A stretch of 34,371 bases of DNA from an uncultured Prevotellaceae bacterium (GTDB taxonomy: Bacteria; Bacteroidota; Bacteroidia; Bacteroidales; Bacteroidaceae). The DNA lies in the NCBI GenBank assembly GCA_902784065.1, contig CACZTJ010000015.1, positions 1 to 34,371 of the forward strand, read 5' to 3'. The notes beneath the pieces were generated by a model that saw only the letters and a list, made by a program, of their open reading frames with translations, did not search any database and had not been told where the DNA came from. The position numbers were made by a program, and so were the translations under genes. Shown here in pieces: positions 26,882 through 34,371 of the stretch (the stretch's first letter is position 1; each line of letters starts with the position of its first letter).

Positions 26882-28060
26882 ATGAAAATGAAGAAAGCAA
26901 TATTGTCTTGCCTGATGCTGGTAGCTGGTCTGACAGCATCTGCCCAGGAGCAGAAGGGCACGACAGAATATGTCTTCGAGCCGCACTGGTATGTAAACAT
27001 CCAGCCTGTTGGTGTACAATATACCCTCGGTGAGATTGACTTTGGTGACCTCCTGTCATACAATGTACAGGCTACCGTTGGCCGTGAGTTCAATAAGGTG
27101 ATCGGTGCTCGTCTGGCTATCAACGCATGGCAGAGCAAGGCTGGTTCTAGAATTTTCGGTTATGACTACAAGTGGAAGTGGAACTACATCGCTCCTACTG
27201 TTGACATTACTTTCAACATCTCTAACCTCATCTCTGGTGTGAACCCCAACCGCGTATTCACCTTCGGTGCATTCGCAGGTATCGGTGCAAACATCGCTTG
27301 GGGCAACGATCAGGCTCAGGATGTTAACAAAGAGTTGAAAGCTCTCACAAGCTATACCTACGACGTATATGCTCCCAATGGTGAGAACGAGGGTACTCCT
27401 ACTATCGTATATGTAGCAGGTGAGGATGGTCTCGCTTATCTGTGGGACGGCACCAAGACTCGTCTGCTTCTCCAGGCTGGTTTGACTGGTGACATCAAGA
27501 TCAACGACAAGTTCGCTGTAACACTTGAGGTTAGCGCCAACACCCTGAACGATAAGTACAACTCAAAGAAGGCTAAGAACTGGGATTGGTACTTCAATGC
27601 CCTCGCTGGTTTGAAGATCAACCTCGGTCCGACCTACTCAACCAAGTTCATCCCTGCTCCAGAGCCCGAGATCCGCTATGTTGAGAAGATCGTTGAGAAG
27701 GTTGTTGAGGTTCCCGCACCCGCTCCAGAGCCCGCTGCTGAGCCCCTCCGTCGTGATATCTTCTTCCTGATCAACAAGGCTGACATCCGTACTTCTGAGG
27801 CTCAGAAGGTTAACGACATCGTTGCCTATCTGAACGAGAACAAGGACGCTAAGGTTCAGGTTACTGGTTATGCTGACGCTGGTACAGGTAACGACAAGAT
27901 CAACGACCGCCTCTCTGCAAAGCGTGCTGACGCCGTTGTTAAGGCTCTGAAGGACGCTGGTATCGCTGCTGATCGCATCAGCTTCGATAGCAAGGGTGCT
28001 CGTGTACAGCCGTTCGCTGATAACGACAGCAACCGTGTATCAATCTGTATCGCTGAGTAA
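26882..28060 (+). CDS. OmpA-family outer membrane protein with peptidoglycan-binding domain
   Basis: A 392-aa protein with signal peptide (MKMKKAILSCLMLVAGLTASAQ). An N-terminal barrel of about 240 residues (HWYVNIQPVGVQYTLGEID, VTLEVSANTLND) leads to a repetitive Glu/Pro/Val linker (VEKIVEKVVEVPAPAPEPAA). The C-terminal OmpA-like domain (about 288-392) carries GYADAGTGNDK and NDRLSAKRADAVVKAL, the segments that in OmpA domains bind diaminopimelate. It ends SNRVSICIAE. Probably a wall-anchoring structural protein. It follows the lipoprotein gene by 37 bases with no promoter between and ends in a strong terminator, so the two form an operon; the lipoprotein may be its partner (inference). Confidence 0.93.
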   Translation: MKMKKAILSCLMLVAGLTASAQEQKGTTEYVFEPHWYVNIQPVGVQYTLGEIDFGDLLSYNVQATVGREFNKVIGARLAINAWQSKAGSRIFGYDYKWKWNYIAPTVDITFNISNLISGVNPNRVFTFGAFAGIGANIAWGNDQAQDVNKELKALTSYTYDVYAPNGENEGTPTIVYVAGEDGLAYLWDGTKTRLLLQAGLTGDIKINDKFAVTLEVSANTLNDKYNSKKAKNWDWYFNALAGLKINLGPTYSTKFIPAPEPEIRYVEKIVEKVVEVPAPAPEPAAEPLRRDIFFLINKADIRTSEAQKVNDIVAYLNENKDAKVQVTGYADAGTGNDKINDRLSAKRADAVVKALKDAGIAADRISFDSKGARVQPFADNDSNRVSICIAE

Positions 28061-28085
28061 TCATCCGATTATAGATCATACTTTC

Positions 28086-28119
28086 AAGCCCAGCCCCCAT
28101 CGGGCTGGGCTTCTTTTTT
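28086..28119 (+). terminator. Strong intrinsic terminator after ompA
   Basis: AAGCCCAGCCC (28086-28096) and GGGCTGGGCTT (28102-28112) form an 11-pair GC-rich stem with a short loop, followed by a T-run. It ends only 12 bases before the next ATG. Confidence 0.93.
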
Positions 28120-28131
28120 AAACGATAACAC

Positions 28132-29684
28132 ATGAAAAGAATCATTACTTGTCTTTTGTCTGCCATTGTGAGTCTTGGAGCTTACGCGCAGATATCCGAT
28201 GGTTTTTACCGTCTAAAGTGTAAACAAAGCGGTCGTTACCTCACGATTCACAATGACTATGTGAATAAGGAGAGTGCCAAAAGAACGGGAGACGTGGATC
28301 TTCAATCGTTGGAGACATTCTCTAGTTTCGACGTCGTTGTAGATGATCCAGGCAGTATCATCTATATGAGGAAAACAGCTACTGGTTGGGCCATCGAGGG
28401 ACAAGGATTCACCACACAAGGAAAACTTGATCTGCAGCTGACAGAAGTAGATGGTGCCTTTCGTGTATGGGCCACCGTTACAAGCGATGGCATGTCATTC
28501 ACCAAATATCTGCGAGACTACGAGGAGGAGCCAGGCTACAGCTATATCACCACCAATCCGGATTTATCGAGCAACTGGGAGTGGTATTTCTTACCAGTGG
28601 ATGATAGCAATTATTTTGGTCTGAATGGCGACGTGCAGGTTGGCACCAGCTATTACACCACGTTGTACGCTACTTTCCCCATCCAGCTGGGCAGCGGCAT
28701 GAAGGCATTTACAGTGAACACATTGACTACCAGCGCATGCACACTGGAAGACATTGGCGATGTAGTGCCTGCAAAAACGCCTGTCGTGATTCAATGCGCT
28801 GGAGCAGAAGCCTCAGCCAACAAGGTAACACCCTTGACATCAAGTGACAATACGGTTGGTACCAACCGTCTCAGTGGCCGGTTATGCGTGTCTTAGGCGA
28901 GGCTGACGGCAAGCTCTGTTTTGTCACCAGCAGCGATCTTATATATATGCCTGCCAACAAAGCCTTCCTGTATGTAACAGAGGACGCACCTTCCACCTTG
29001 CCAACAGATGGCAGTACTCCAAAGCCAACACCTGAACCTGAAGGCACAACATTCGTAGAGGATGTGGACGATTCAGGTACAAAAAAAGTTCCAGTCTCTT
29101 TTATTGTTACGACATCTAGTAGTTCTGAAACACCAACTGTAGCCATCGCTAATAATGAAGGTATTACAGGTCAGTTCGAAATTCCCGAAACAGTTACACA
29201 TAGTGGAGTAGAATATAAAGTAACGGAAATAGCAGAGGGTGCCTTCCAGAACAACACTGCGTTGACGGACATCACAATTCCTGCAAGTATTTCTTCCATT
29301 AATGATAATGCTTTTGCAGGCTGTAAGAATCTGAAATCTATCACTATTTATAGAGATGAGCCTATTAATTTATCACCTGTAACTGCACGAGCATTTACAC
29401 GATCTAACGGAGATTCTGTATTTGATGGCGTGGATAAGGAAACTTGTATCCTGTATGTACCTGAAGGCAGTGTGGATAAATACAAGGCTGCACCTATATG
29501 GAAGGAATTTAAGAACATCCAAGCTATTGGTACTACGGGTATTTTCAGAGTTGAATATTTAGATGGAGTACTTTATAATGTTTATAACCTCAATGGACTA
29601 AGAGTAAAGTCACAAGCCACCTCACTCGATGGTCTGCCAAGAGGCATCTACATTATTAACGGAAAGAAAGTACTCAAGAAATAG
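28132..29684 (+). pseudogene. Secreted BspA-LRR protein with type IX-like C-terminal tail, frameshifted (unit 1)
   Basis: The signal peptide (MKRIITCLLSAIVSLGAYAQ) is followed by a ricin-like beta-trefoil-like region (DGFYRLKCKQSGRYLTI). Next comes a beta-rich module also present in unit 2 (YYTTLYATFPIQL, MKAFTVN, VVPAKTPVVIQCAGAEASA). The first frame ends at 28896. The downstream part (ATG 28884 onward) is in another frame and continues the module (GEADGKLCFVTSS), then BspA-type leucine-rich repeats (ITEIAEGAF-like, ITIPASISSINDNAFAGC) and a tail NLNGLRV...GLPRGIYIINGKKVLKK. That tail resembles type IX secretion sorting domains. Comparison with 31472-31986 shows that about 37 bases are missing at 28879/28880; adding them would restore a single ORF of about 529 aa. 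As given, the main product is 254 aa without its sorting tail. Confidence 0.7.
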
Positions 29685-29711
29685 AAAAGCTCCCAATTGG
29701 GGGCTTTTTTT
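29685..29711 (+). terminator. Intrinsic terminator after secreted-protein pseudogene, unit 1
   Basis: AAAGCTCCC-AATT-GGGGGCTTT forms a stem with one T-G wobble, followed by a T-run. The same hairpin recurs after the unit 2 copy (31986-32012). Confidence 0.85.
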
Positions 29712-29740
29712 ATGAAATTTAAATAAAGCTCTCTAAAAAC

Positions 29741-29771
29741 TTGTTTGTTATACAAATTATTCATATATTTG
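29741..29771 (+). promoter_or_regulatory. Promoter and conserved leader of lipoprotein, unit 1
   Basis: TTG (29741-29743) and TATATTTG (29764-29771) spaced 20 bases. The leader that follows includes a 30-base stretch (29798-29827) identical to that of unit 2 at 32100-32129, ending just before the ATG. Confidence 0.7.
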
Positions 29772-29829
29772 CAATATAAAACAAAACTTAGTTTATAACT
29801 ATCATAGTATTCACTAAAACTTAAAACAT

Positions 29830-31362
29830 ATGAAGAAAAACTATTTTGGCAAATTACTGGCGATAGCCATGATATTTGCAGGCTTTTCACTCACAAGCTG
29901 TGATGAGAACGACAATGCCATCATTGACGGCGAAGTTTGGGTAAAGCCAGAGATTCAATTAGTTGATGGAGGTGCTGTTGTTACAGCCAGTACTATTGAA
30001 GACCTTAACAGAATGCTCGGTCGTCTTAAAGATGATATTAAAGAGTCAGTTACTGCAGGCGAGACCTTTACGATCACCGTCGAGACACCTGCACTGGATG
30101 CTACATTAACAGAGCACACTTTCACCATCCCGACACTGCCAGGTTCAGATATCGTGATAAACTTCACCAGTCCTATCAGCACAGATGCCCCACTGCAGAT
30201 TCAAAGTATGGGTGTGAAAGACGATGATAATCCAGGTGCATCCACAAGCGATCTGGAGATCAATTTCGCTCCTGGCACATCTGGCATTGACTTGAATCTG
30301 AACATGCCTTACACTACAGTGACATTGAACAATGTAACCATTAACGAGCTGATCGCTTCAACTGCAGTTAGCACCCTGATCATCAAGGACGGTGTTACCG
30401 TAGAATGGCTGATAATGAAGGGTAATTGTCGTGCTCTTGTCATGAAAGGTGGTAAAGTAAACGGTTTCTTAAGAGATGATTATGCAGAAATTCATAACGA
30501 AGGTATTTCACCAAGGGCGTTTGCGAAAATGGTTGAAGAGGTTCCTACTCCTGATGGCTATGATGTAGCTTATTATGAAGAGGATGTTGAACCAGCAGAA
30601 TTAGATCCCTATTATGTGCAGAAGTTAAAGGTTATAAAGAATGAGGAAGAGGAATATACAATTATTGGTGCTGCCAATTTCGACGTTGAAGAACGTACAG
30701 ATGTAGATATTATTGTTGCAGATGGTGCAATAGCACATATCTCGAATTATTGGCAGGGTTATATAGCTTCAGTAACTGGTGAGGGAGATGCTGAAGTCAA
30801 AGGAGATCTCAATATTGTTAAGCAACTTAAAGATATAACCTCTACAGCATATAATCTGCCACAAAATGCAGAGAACTGCACTTTCAAGGGTAATGCTACC
30901 AATCCATGGCCATTCAGCATATTTTATTCCGACAAAATAGAAAAAGCGACATTCAAGGATTGTAAGTTTGAACTTGTAGTGCCAGAAGACAGCAAGGATG
31001 ATCTCCCAGAGACTTATTATATTGGAGCTTCTTTCCCAGAGCTTACTGCAGAGGGTAAAGAGCCCATAACTTCTTGCACTTACGCTTTCGATAACTGCGA
31101 ATTCAATGAGAATTACAAGTTCTCTATTTATGGTATTAATTGGGAGGAGATTGAGGATCTGACTTATGGCATCACATTCGACGAAACGAAGATGGGCGGT
31201 AAGGCTATTACCAACAAGACCGAATTAATTGAATATATTGGCAGTTTTGATAAGGAAAATCCACAGCCGTTCTTCAACATTGATGGTACTATCTATGTAC
31301 CTTCATATGATGAAGAAGAGGATGTTTATACTCTGGTAGAGCCTACAGCTGAAAAAAAATAA
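29830..31362 (+). CDS. Surface lipoprotein of unknown function, beta-helix-like (unit 1)
   Basis: A 510-aa lipoprotein. The signal peptide MKKNYFGKLLAIAMIFAGFS ends in lipobox LTSC (C24) followed by acidic DENDN; such acidic residues after the cysteine are a surface-export signal in Bacteroidetes. The mature part is beta-rich with short repeats ending in D/N-C-x-F (ATFKDCKFE, YAFDNCEFN), which suggests a right-handed parallel beta-helix (inference). Near the C-terminus is GITFDETKMGGKAI (about 445-458), shared with unit 2. I recognise no named family or catalytic residues. The N-terminal 60 residues are almost identical to the unit 2 protein; similarity falls in the middle. Own promoter and terminators on both sides make it a single-gene transcript. 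Adhesin or glycan-binding are possible roles without direct evidence. Confidence 0.85.
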   Translation: MKKNYFGKLLAIAMIFAGFSLTSCDENDNAIIDGEVWVKPEIQLVDGGAVVTASTIEDLNRMLGRLKDDIKESVTAGETFTITVETPALDATLTEHTFTIPTLPGSDIVINFTSPISTDAPLQIQSMGVKDDDNPGASTSDLEINFAPGTSGIDLNLNMPYTTVTLNNVTINELIASTAVSTLIIKDGVTVEWLIMKGNCRALVMKGGKVNGFLRDDYAEIHNEGISPRAFAKMVEEVPTPDGYDVAYYEEDVEPAELDPYYVQKLKVIKNEEEEYTIIGAANFDVEERTDVDIIVADGAIAHISNYWQGYIASVTGEGDAEVKGDLNIVKQLKDITSTAYNLPQNAENCTFKGNATNPWPFSIFYSDKIEKATFKDCKFELVVPEDSKDDLPETYYIGASFPELTAEGKEPITSCTYAFDNCEFNENYKFSIYGINWEEIEDLTYGITFDETKMGGKAITNKTELIEYIGSFDKENPQPFFNIDGTIYVPSYDEEEDVYTLVEPTAEKK

Positions 31363-31391
31363 TAAGAAGTGATTTAAACTCACATACACTC

Positions 31392-31427
31392 AAAAGAAGG
31401 ATGCACGCCTGTGCATCCTTCTTTGTT
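31392..31427 (+). terminator. Intrinsic terminator after lipoprotein, unit 1
   Basis: AAGAAGGATGCAC (31394-31406) and GTGCATCCTTCTT (31411-31423) form a perfect 13-pair stem with loop GCCT. A T-rich tail follows. Repeated after unit 2 at 34227-34261. Confidence 0.9.
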
Positions 31428-31447
31428 TTCAAGCTATTAAATATTTA

Positions 31448-31482
31448 TTCCCAGGCTGGGAACAAAAAATACCCAGGCTGGG
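31448..31482. repeat. Direct repeat CCCAGGCTGGG x2, near-palindromic, at the unit 2 junction
   Basis: TTCCCAGGCTGGGAA (31448-31462) is a near-palindrome. Its core CCCAGGCTGGG recurs at 31472-31482, 22 bases away. It lies where similarity to the upstream secreted-protein copy begins, so it may be the duplication junction or an interspersed repeat. Confidence 0.55.
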
Positions 31483-31986
31483 CAGCAACATGAAAGCATT
31501 TACAGTGAATACGATGACTTCCAGCTCATGCACGTTGGAAGACATTGGCGATGTGGTACCCGCAAAAACACCTGTCGTGATTCAATGCGCTGGAGCAGAA
31601 GCCTCAGCCAACAAGGTAACACCCTTGACATCAAGTGACAATACGGTTGGTACCAACCGTCTCAGTGGCAAAATCCTGCTTGGAATGCGTTAGACTATGA
31701 TCCATCGGTTATGCGTGTCATAGGCGAGGCAGACGGTAAGCTCTGTTTTGTCACAAGCAGCGAGCTAAAATATGTGCCTGCTAACAGTGCCTTCCTGTAT
31801 GTATCGGAGGACGCCGCTTCCACTTTGCCAACAGATGGCAGTACAGGCATTAAGAGCGTCAAGAATCAACCAACAACTACTGCCAAAGGGCGTTATACCC
31901 TGCAAGGCGTACAGATACCTAACAACGTAGAGCCACAAAAGGGCTCCATCTACATTGAAGACGGAAAATTAGTACTTCAGAAATAA
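31472..31986 (+). pseudogene. Truncated, frameshifted copy of the secreted protein (unit 2)
   Basis: Homologous to 28668-29684 of unit 1 but without signal peptide and trefoil-like part. From 31490 it reads MKAFTVNTMTSSSCTLEDIG and a first frame to 31693. A second frame from 31711 reads MRVIGEADGKLCFVTSSE and ends in a tail with KGRYTLQGVQIPNN and SIYIEDGKLVLQK. Between them the second frame can be read back as NPAWNALDYDPSV; one A added to the AAAA run at 31670-31673 joins both frames. About 99 bases upstream of that point are identical to unit 1, so the copy is recent or has undergone gene conversion. It lacks the leucine-rich repeats of unit 1. No promoter is apparent, so it is probably a remnant. 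Confidence 0.75.
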
Positions 31987-32012
31987 AAAGCTCCCAATTG
32001 GGGGCTTTTTTT
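31986..32012 (+). terminator. Intrinsic terminator after secreted-protein copy, unit 2
   Basis: Same hairpin as at 29685-29711 (AAAGCTCCC-AATT-GGGGGCTTT plus T-run). Confidence 0.85.
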
Positions 32013-32042
32013 ATTGAAAATTAAAAAAAATCCCCCAAAAAC

Positions 32043-32073
32043 TTGTTAATTAGGAATACTTTTCATATATTTG
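32043..32073 (+). promoter_or_regulatory. Promoter and conserved leader of lipoprotein, unit 2
   Basis: TTG (32043-32045) and TATATTTG (32066-32073) spaced 20 bases, the same layout as unit 1. The following leader contains the 30 bases shared with unit 1 (32100-32129). Confidence 0.7.
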
Positions 32074-32131
32074 CAAAATAAAACCAATCATTGCATATTA
32101 CTATCATAGTATTCACTAAAACTTAAAACGT

Positions 32132-34204
32132 ATGAAGAAAAACTATTTTGGCAAATTACTGGCGATAGCCATGGTATTTGCAGGCTTTTCTCTGACAAGC
32201 TGTGATGAGAACGACAATGCCATCATTAACGGTGAAGTATGGGTAAAGCCAGAAGTTCAATTAGTTGATGGAGGTGCTATCATTACCGGTAGCTCTACTG
32301 CTGATATCAGCAGAATGCTCGGTCGTGTCAGAGAAGAAATTATGGAGGCTGCTCAGAATGGCGAGAAATTTACCATTGACATCCAGACGCCAGTACTTAA
32401 CTCCACAGCAGGTGACAATACACTTATTATCACAGCGGCACAAGGTGGTGACGTCGTATTAAACCTCCCAAGCAATGTCGTAACAGAAGTTCCTCTGATG
32501 ATTCAGGCTATGGGTGTTGCTGACGATACGCCTCCTGCAGCAACATCTACCAACGAAGTGGAAATTAATATCCCCTCCAACGCATCAAATATAGACCTGG
32601 GGATAAACATGCCAACCTCAACAGTTACGTTGAAGGGGGGAACCATTGAAAACTTAGCTGCAAAAACAGCTCTCTCCACCCTCGTTATCGAAAGCGGTGT
32701 CACTGTGAACTGGCTGAAGATGCTAGGTGGCCGTGCCCTCGTAAAGGACGGTGGTAAAGTTCTTGGTTACCTCCGCGATGGTAGTGAGAAAACAGGATAT
32801 GGCAATGATGCAGAAGTAGATACACTTGGTGTATGGCCTATTTATAATTACGGAATAGGAGGAGGATATGACGTATATTATATAAAAGAAGAGACAGAAA
32901 AGCCATACTATGCCCAGGGCCTGAAAATTGTTAAGGGCGAACAACTCAAAGTCGCAAGAGTTCGTGTAGCAAACGGTAAACAAGCAGATGAAGCAAAAGT
33001 GATTATTGCAGACGGAGCAGCAGCATCCTTTAGCGTCAATGGAGTATCGGACGCTGCTGGGACTTGGTATCCTGCTAAAGTATCTATTAAAGGCGAGGGA
33101 AACAGAACTGCCAAAATTTACAGCAATAGCCCTTATAAAAATTCGGATGAAGACTTCTATCGGGGTAGCATCTACTTAGGCGATGTCAATGAAATCAGCA
33201 ATGTCACTGTTGATGCAACAACGCACCCAGATTACTATGATACGGGTACTCAAGAATATGAAAAAGTAGATATTTTATTAGGATCTATCAGTCTTCCAAA
33301 ATCAAGCACGGATTGCGATATAATCTCAGCACAACAGATTTCTGGAAGCGTTAATAACAGCGCGCTCAGCAAAGTAACGAACTGTAACCTGACTTGCCCG
33401 ATAGATACGATAAAGATAGATGATGATTGGTGGGAGACCTCAACTATTCGTACTGTCAATGCGAACAACAGTAAATTAACTGCTGTTGACATCTATAGTA
33501 TCAATGGCAACAGCGAGAATAATGCTTTCAAGAGTAACTATGTTTCTTTCAATAACTTCTATATCAGCGATAACTCTGCTACAGTGAAGAACTGTACGTT
33601 CGAGACCGTGTATAATGGATCTTACAGCAATATTTCTTTACCCTACCAGACAGAGAAGCGTTCATCATTCGATTTCATCTTTGACAAGTGCCAATTAGGC
33701 AGCAACTTCAGAATCACTACAAGTTTTGAAAGCAATCAACGTATTTATGACAAGGATGGTAATTTGGTAACAAAGTGCTATTATTATTTCGAATTAGAAG
33801 CTGATGGAGTAACTCTCAAAACAAACGATGACGGAAATTACATCTGGAAACAGGTATTTAGTGAGAGTGATATACCTGAAGCTAATAAAAAGAATGGTGA
33901 GAATAAATATAATGATGATGGTTGGCTTATTGGATGGGAATCTGGAACAAATCCGAATGGTTATACAAAGCCCGCAAAATACAAGAATTACAAATGCTAC
34001 ATCACATTCAATAATTCTACCTTAGGTGGTAAAGCTATTTCTAAGAATACTGATCTTATCTATGCTAGTTCGTGGGCAATTGATAGTGAAAATGACGATG
34101 AAGGTAACGTAACAACAACTACATACATTAACATCGATGGTAAGAACTTCGAACCAGCCTGGAGCCCCAATGCGAAGAAATGGGTTCTTAGTGAAGTAGA
34201 ATAA
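32132..34204 (+). CDS. Surface lipoprotein of unknown function, beta-helix-like (unit 2)
   Basis: A 690-aa paralogue of the 29830 gene. The signal peptide and lipobox are the same (LTSC at C24, then DENDN), and so is the early region GEVWVKPEVQLVDGGAIIT. Similarity continues, weaker, through VTLKGGTIENLAAKTALSTL and VTVNWLKMLGGRALVKDGGK to about residue 215. The remainder is longer and different, with a Ser/Asn/Thr-rich region of beta-helix character (NNSALSKVTNCNLTC, ATVKNCTFE). It returns to likeness at CYITFNNSTLGGKAIS (about 620-636), before a final segment ending KKWVLSEVE. No catalytic motif recognised. Likely lipid-anchored and surface-exposed. The pair looks like a duplicated family with constant ends and a variable centre. 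Confidence 0.85.
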   Translation: MKKNYFGKLLAIAMVFAGFSLTSCDENDNAIINGEVWVKPEVQLVDGGAIITGSSTADISRMLGRVREEIMEAAQNGEKFTIDIQTPVLNSTAGDNTLIITAAQGGDVVLNLPSNVVTEVPLMIQAMGVADDTPPAATSTNEVEINIPSNASNIDLGINMPTSTVTLKGGTIENLAAKTALSTLVIESGVTVNWLKMLGGRALVKDGGKVLGYLRDGSEKTGYGNDAEVDTLGVWPIYNYGIGGGYDVYYIKEETEKPYYAQGLKIVKGEQLKVARVRVANGKQADEAKVIIADGAAASFSVNGVSDAAGTWYPAKVSIKGEGNRTAKIYSNSPYKNSDEDFYRGSIYLGDVNEISNVTVDATTHPDYYDTGTQEYEKVDILLGSISLPKSSTDCDIISAQQISGSVNNSALSKVTNCNLTCPIDTIKIDDDWWETSTIRTVNANNSKLTAVDIYSINGNSENNAFKSNYVSFNNFYISDNSATVKNCTFETVYNGSYSNISLPYQTEKRSSFDFIFDKCQLGSNFRITTSFESNQRIYDKDGNLVTKCYYYFELEADGVTLKTNDDGNYIWKQVFSESDIPEANKKNGENKYNDDGWLIGWESGTNPNGYTKPAKYKNYKCYITFNNSTLGGKAISKNTDLIYASSWAIDSENDDEGNVTTTTYINIDGKNFEPAWSPNAKKWVLSEVE

Positions 34205-34226
34205 TCCCAAACTTATCAATACACTC

Positions 34227-34261
34227 AAAAGAAGGATGCACGCCTGTGCATCCTTTTTTTT
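34227..34261 (+). terminator. Intrinsic terminator after lipoprotein, unit 2
   Basis: AAGGATGCAC pairs with GTGCATCCTT around loop GCCT, followed by a long T-run. It is the counterpart of the unit 1 hairpin at 31392-31427. Confidence 0.9.
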
Positions 34262-34290
34262 GTTATCTAACTGTGTCTTTTTGTAGATAA

Positions 34291-34310
34291 GGTTGACACC
34301 TAAAGTCACC
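34291..34310. repeat. Imperfect inverted repeat before the edge ORF
   Basis: GGTTGAC (34291-34297) and GTCACC (34305-34310) are inverted with one unpaired T and a seven-base centre, four bases before the ATG of the edge ORF. It could be an operator, a small hairpin or part of a mobile-element end; too little sequence to decide. Confidence 0.3.
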
Positions 34311-34314
34311 TTTT

Positions 34315-34371
34315 ATGAAAAGGAAGAAATTAGATCAGTATCAGAAGGCTCAGAATCGAGCTCTTAGTTAC
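34315..34371 (+). CDS. Unidentified ORF cut by right edge (first 19 codons)
   Basis: ATG at 34315 opens a frame without stop to the edge: MKRKKLDQYQKAQNRALSY. It is highly basic, without a signal peptide, so a cytoplasmic, perhaps nucleic-acid-binding protein. A transposase is one option given the surrounding duplications, but the fragment is too short to assign a family. I found no clear TAnnTTTG promoter in the 53 bases after the terminator. Confidence 0.45.
   Translation, partial: MKRKKLDQYQKAQNRALSY

Overview
The window looks like a chromosomal segment from a Bacteroidales bacterium, most likely Prevotella or a close relative (Segatella, Xylanibacter). This rests on family content (DUF5020, DUF5683, an OmpA/coiled-coil lipoprotein pair, BspA-like leucine-rich repeats with a type IX secretion-like tail), on many TAnnTTTG promoter -7 elements, and on near absence of Shine-Dalgarno sequences. 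The genus is an inference from family resemblance.

Bases 1-24,900 are dense housekeeping core. On the minus strand lie clpX (cut by the left edge), clpP, tig and lptB: protein quality control plus the LPS-export ATPase. A divergent plus-strand pair encodes an MlaE-type permease and MlaF-type ATPase for outer-membrane lipid transport. It runs into convergent trxB with only four shared bases. The minus-strand run surE-lpxB-DUF5020-dsbD is tightly overlapped and starts from a symmetric divergent promoter shared with the plus-strand run parA-parB-DUF5683-mltD-rel (partitioning, wall remodelling, stringent response). rel and a convergent merR-like gene share a bidirectional terminator; merR follows alaS. 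Then come parC (topoisomerase IV A) with an unusual hairpin-rich leader, a DUF3316 protein, an S41 peptidase-like lipoprotein, and a tRNA-Leu(UAG) with an excellent promoter.

Bases 24,900-28,120 hold a lipoprotein gene (broken by a one-base frameshift between signal peptide and body) and a downstream ompA-family gene, ending in a strong terminator.

Bases 28,120-34,262 are accessory in character and more AT-rich. They contain a tandemly duplicated surface-protein module. Each unit has a secreted-protein gene with a type IX-like C-terminal tail (broken in both copies at the same place), a terminator, a near-identical promoter and leader, a surface lipoprotein with conserved N-terminus and diverged beta-helix-like body, and a second near-identical hairpin terminator. 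The right edge cuts a short unidentified ORF.

The most interesting parts are this duplicated module with its coincident frameshifts, the parC leader, the mirror-image surE/parA promoter, and an apparent Asp-to-Asn change in the ClpP catalytic triad. I see no CRISPR array, complete insertion sequence, phage, restriction system or rRNA.
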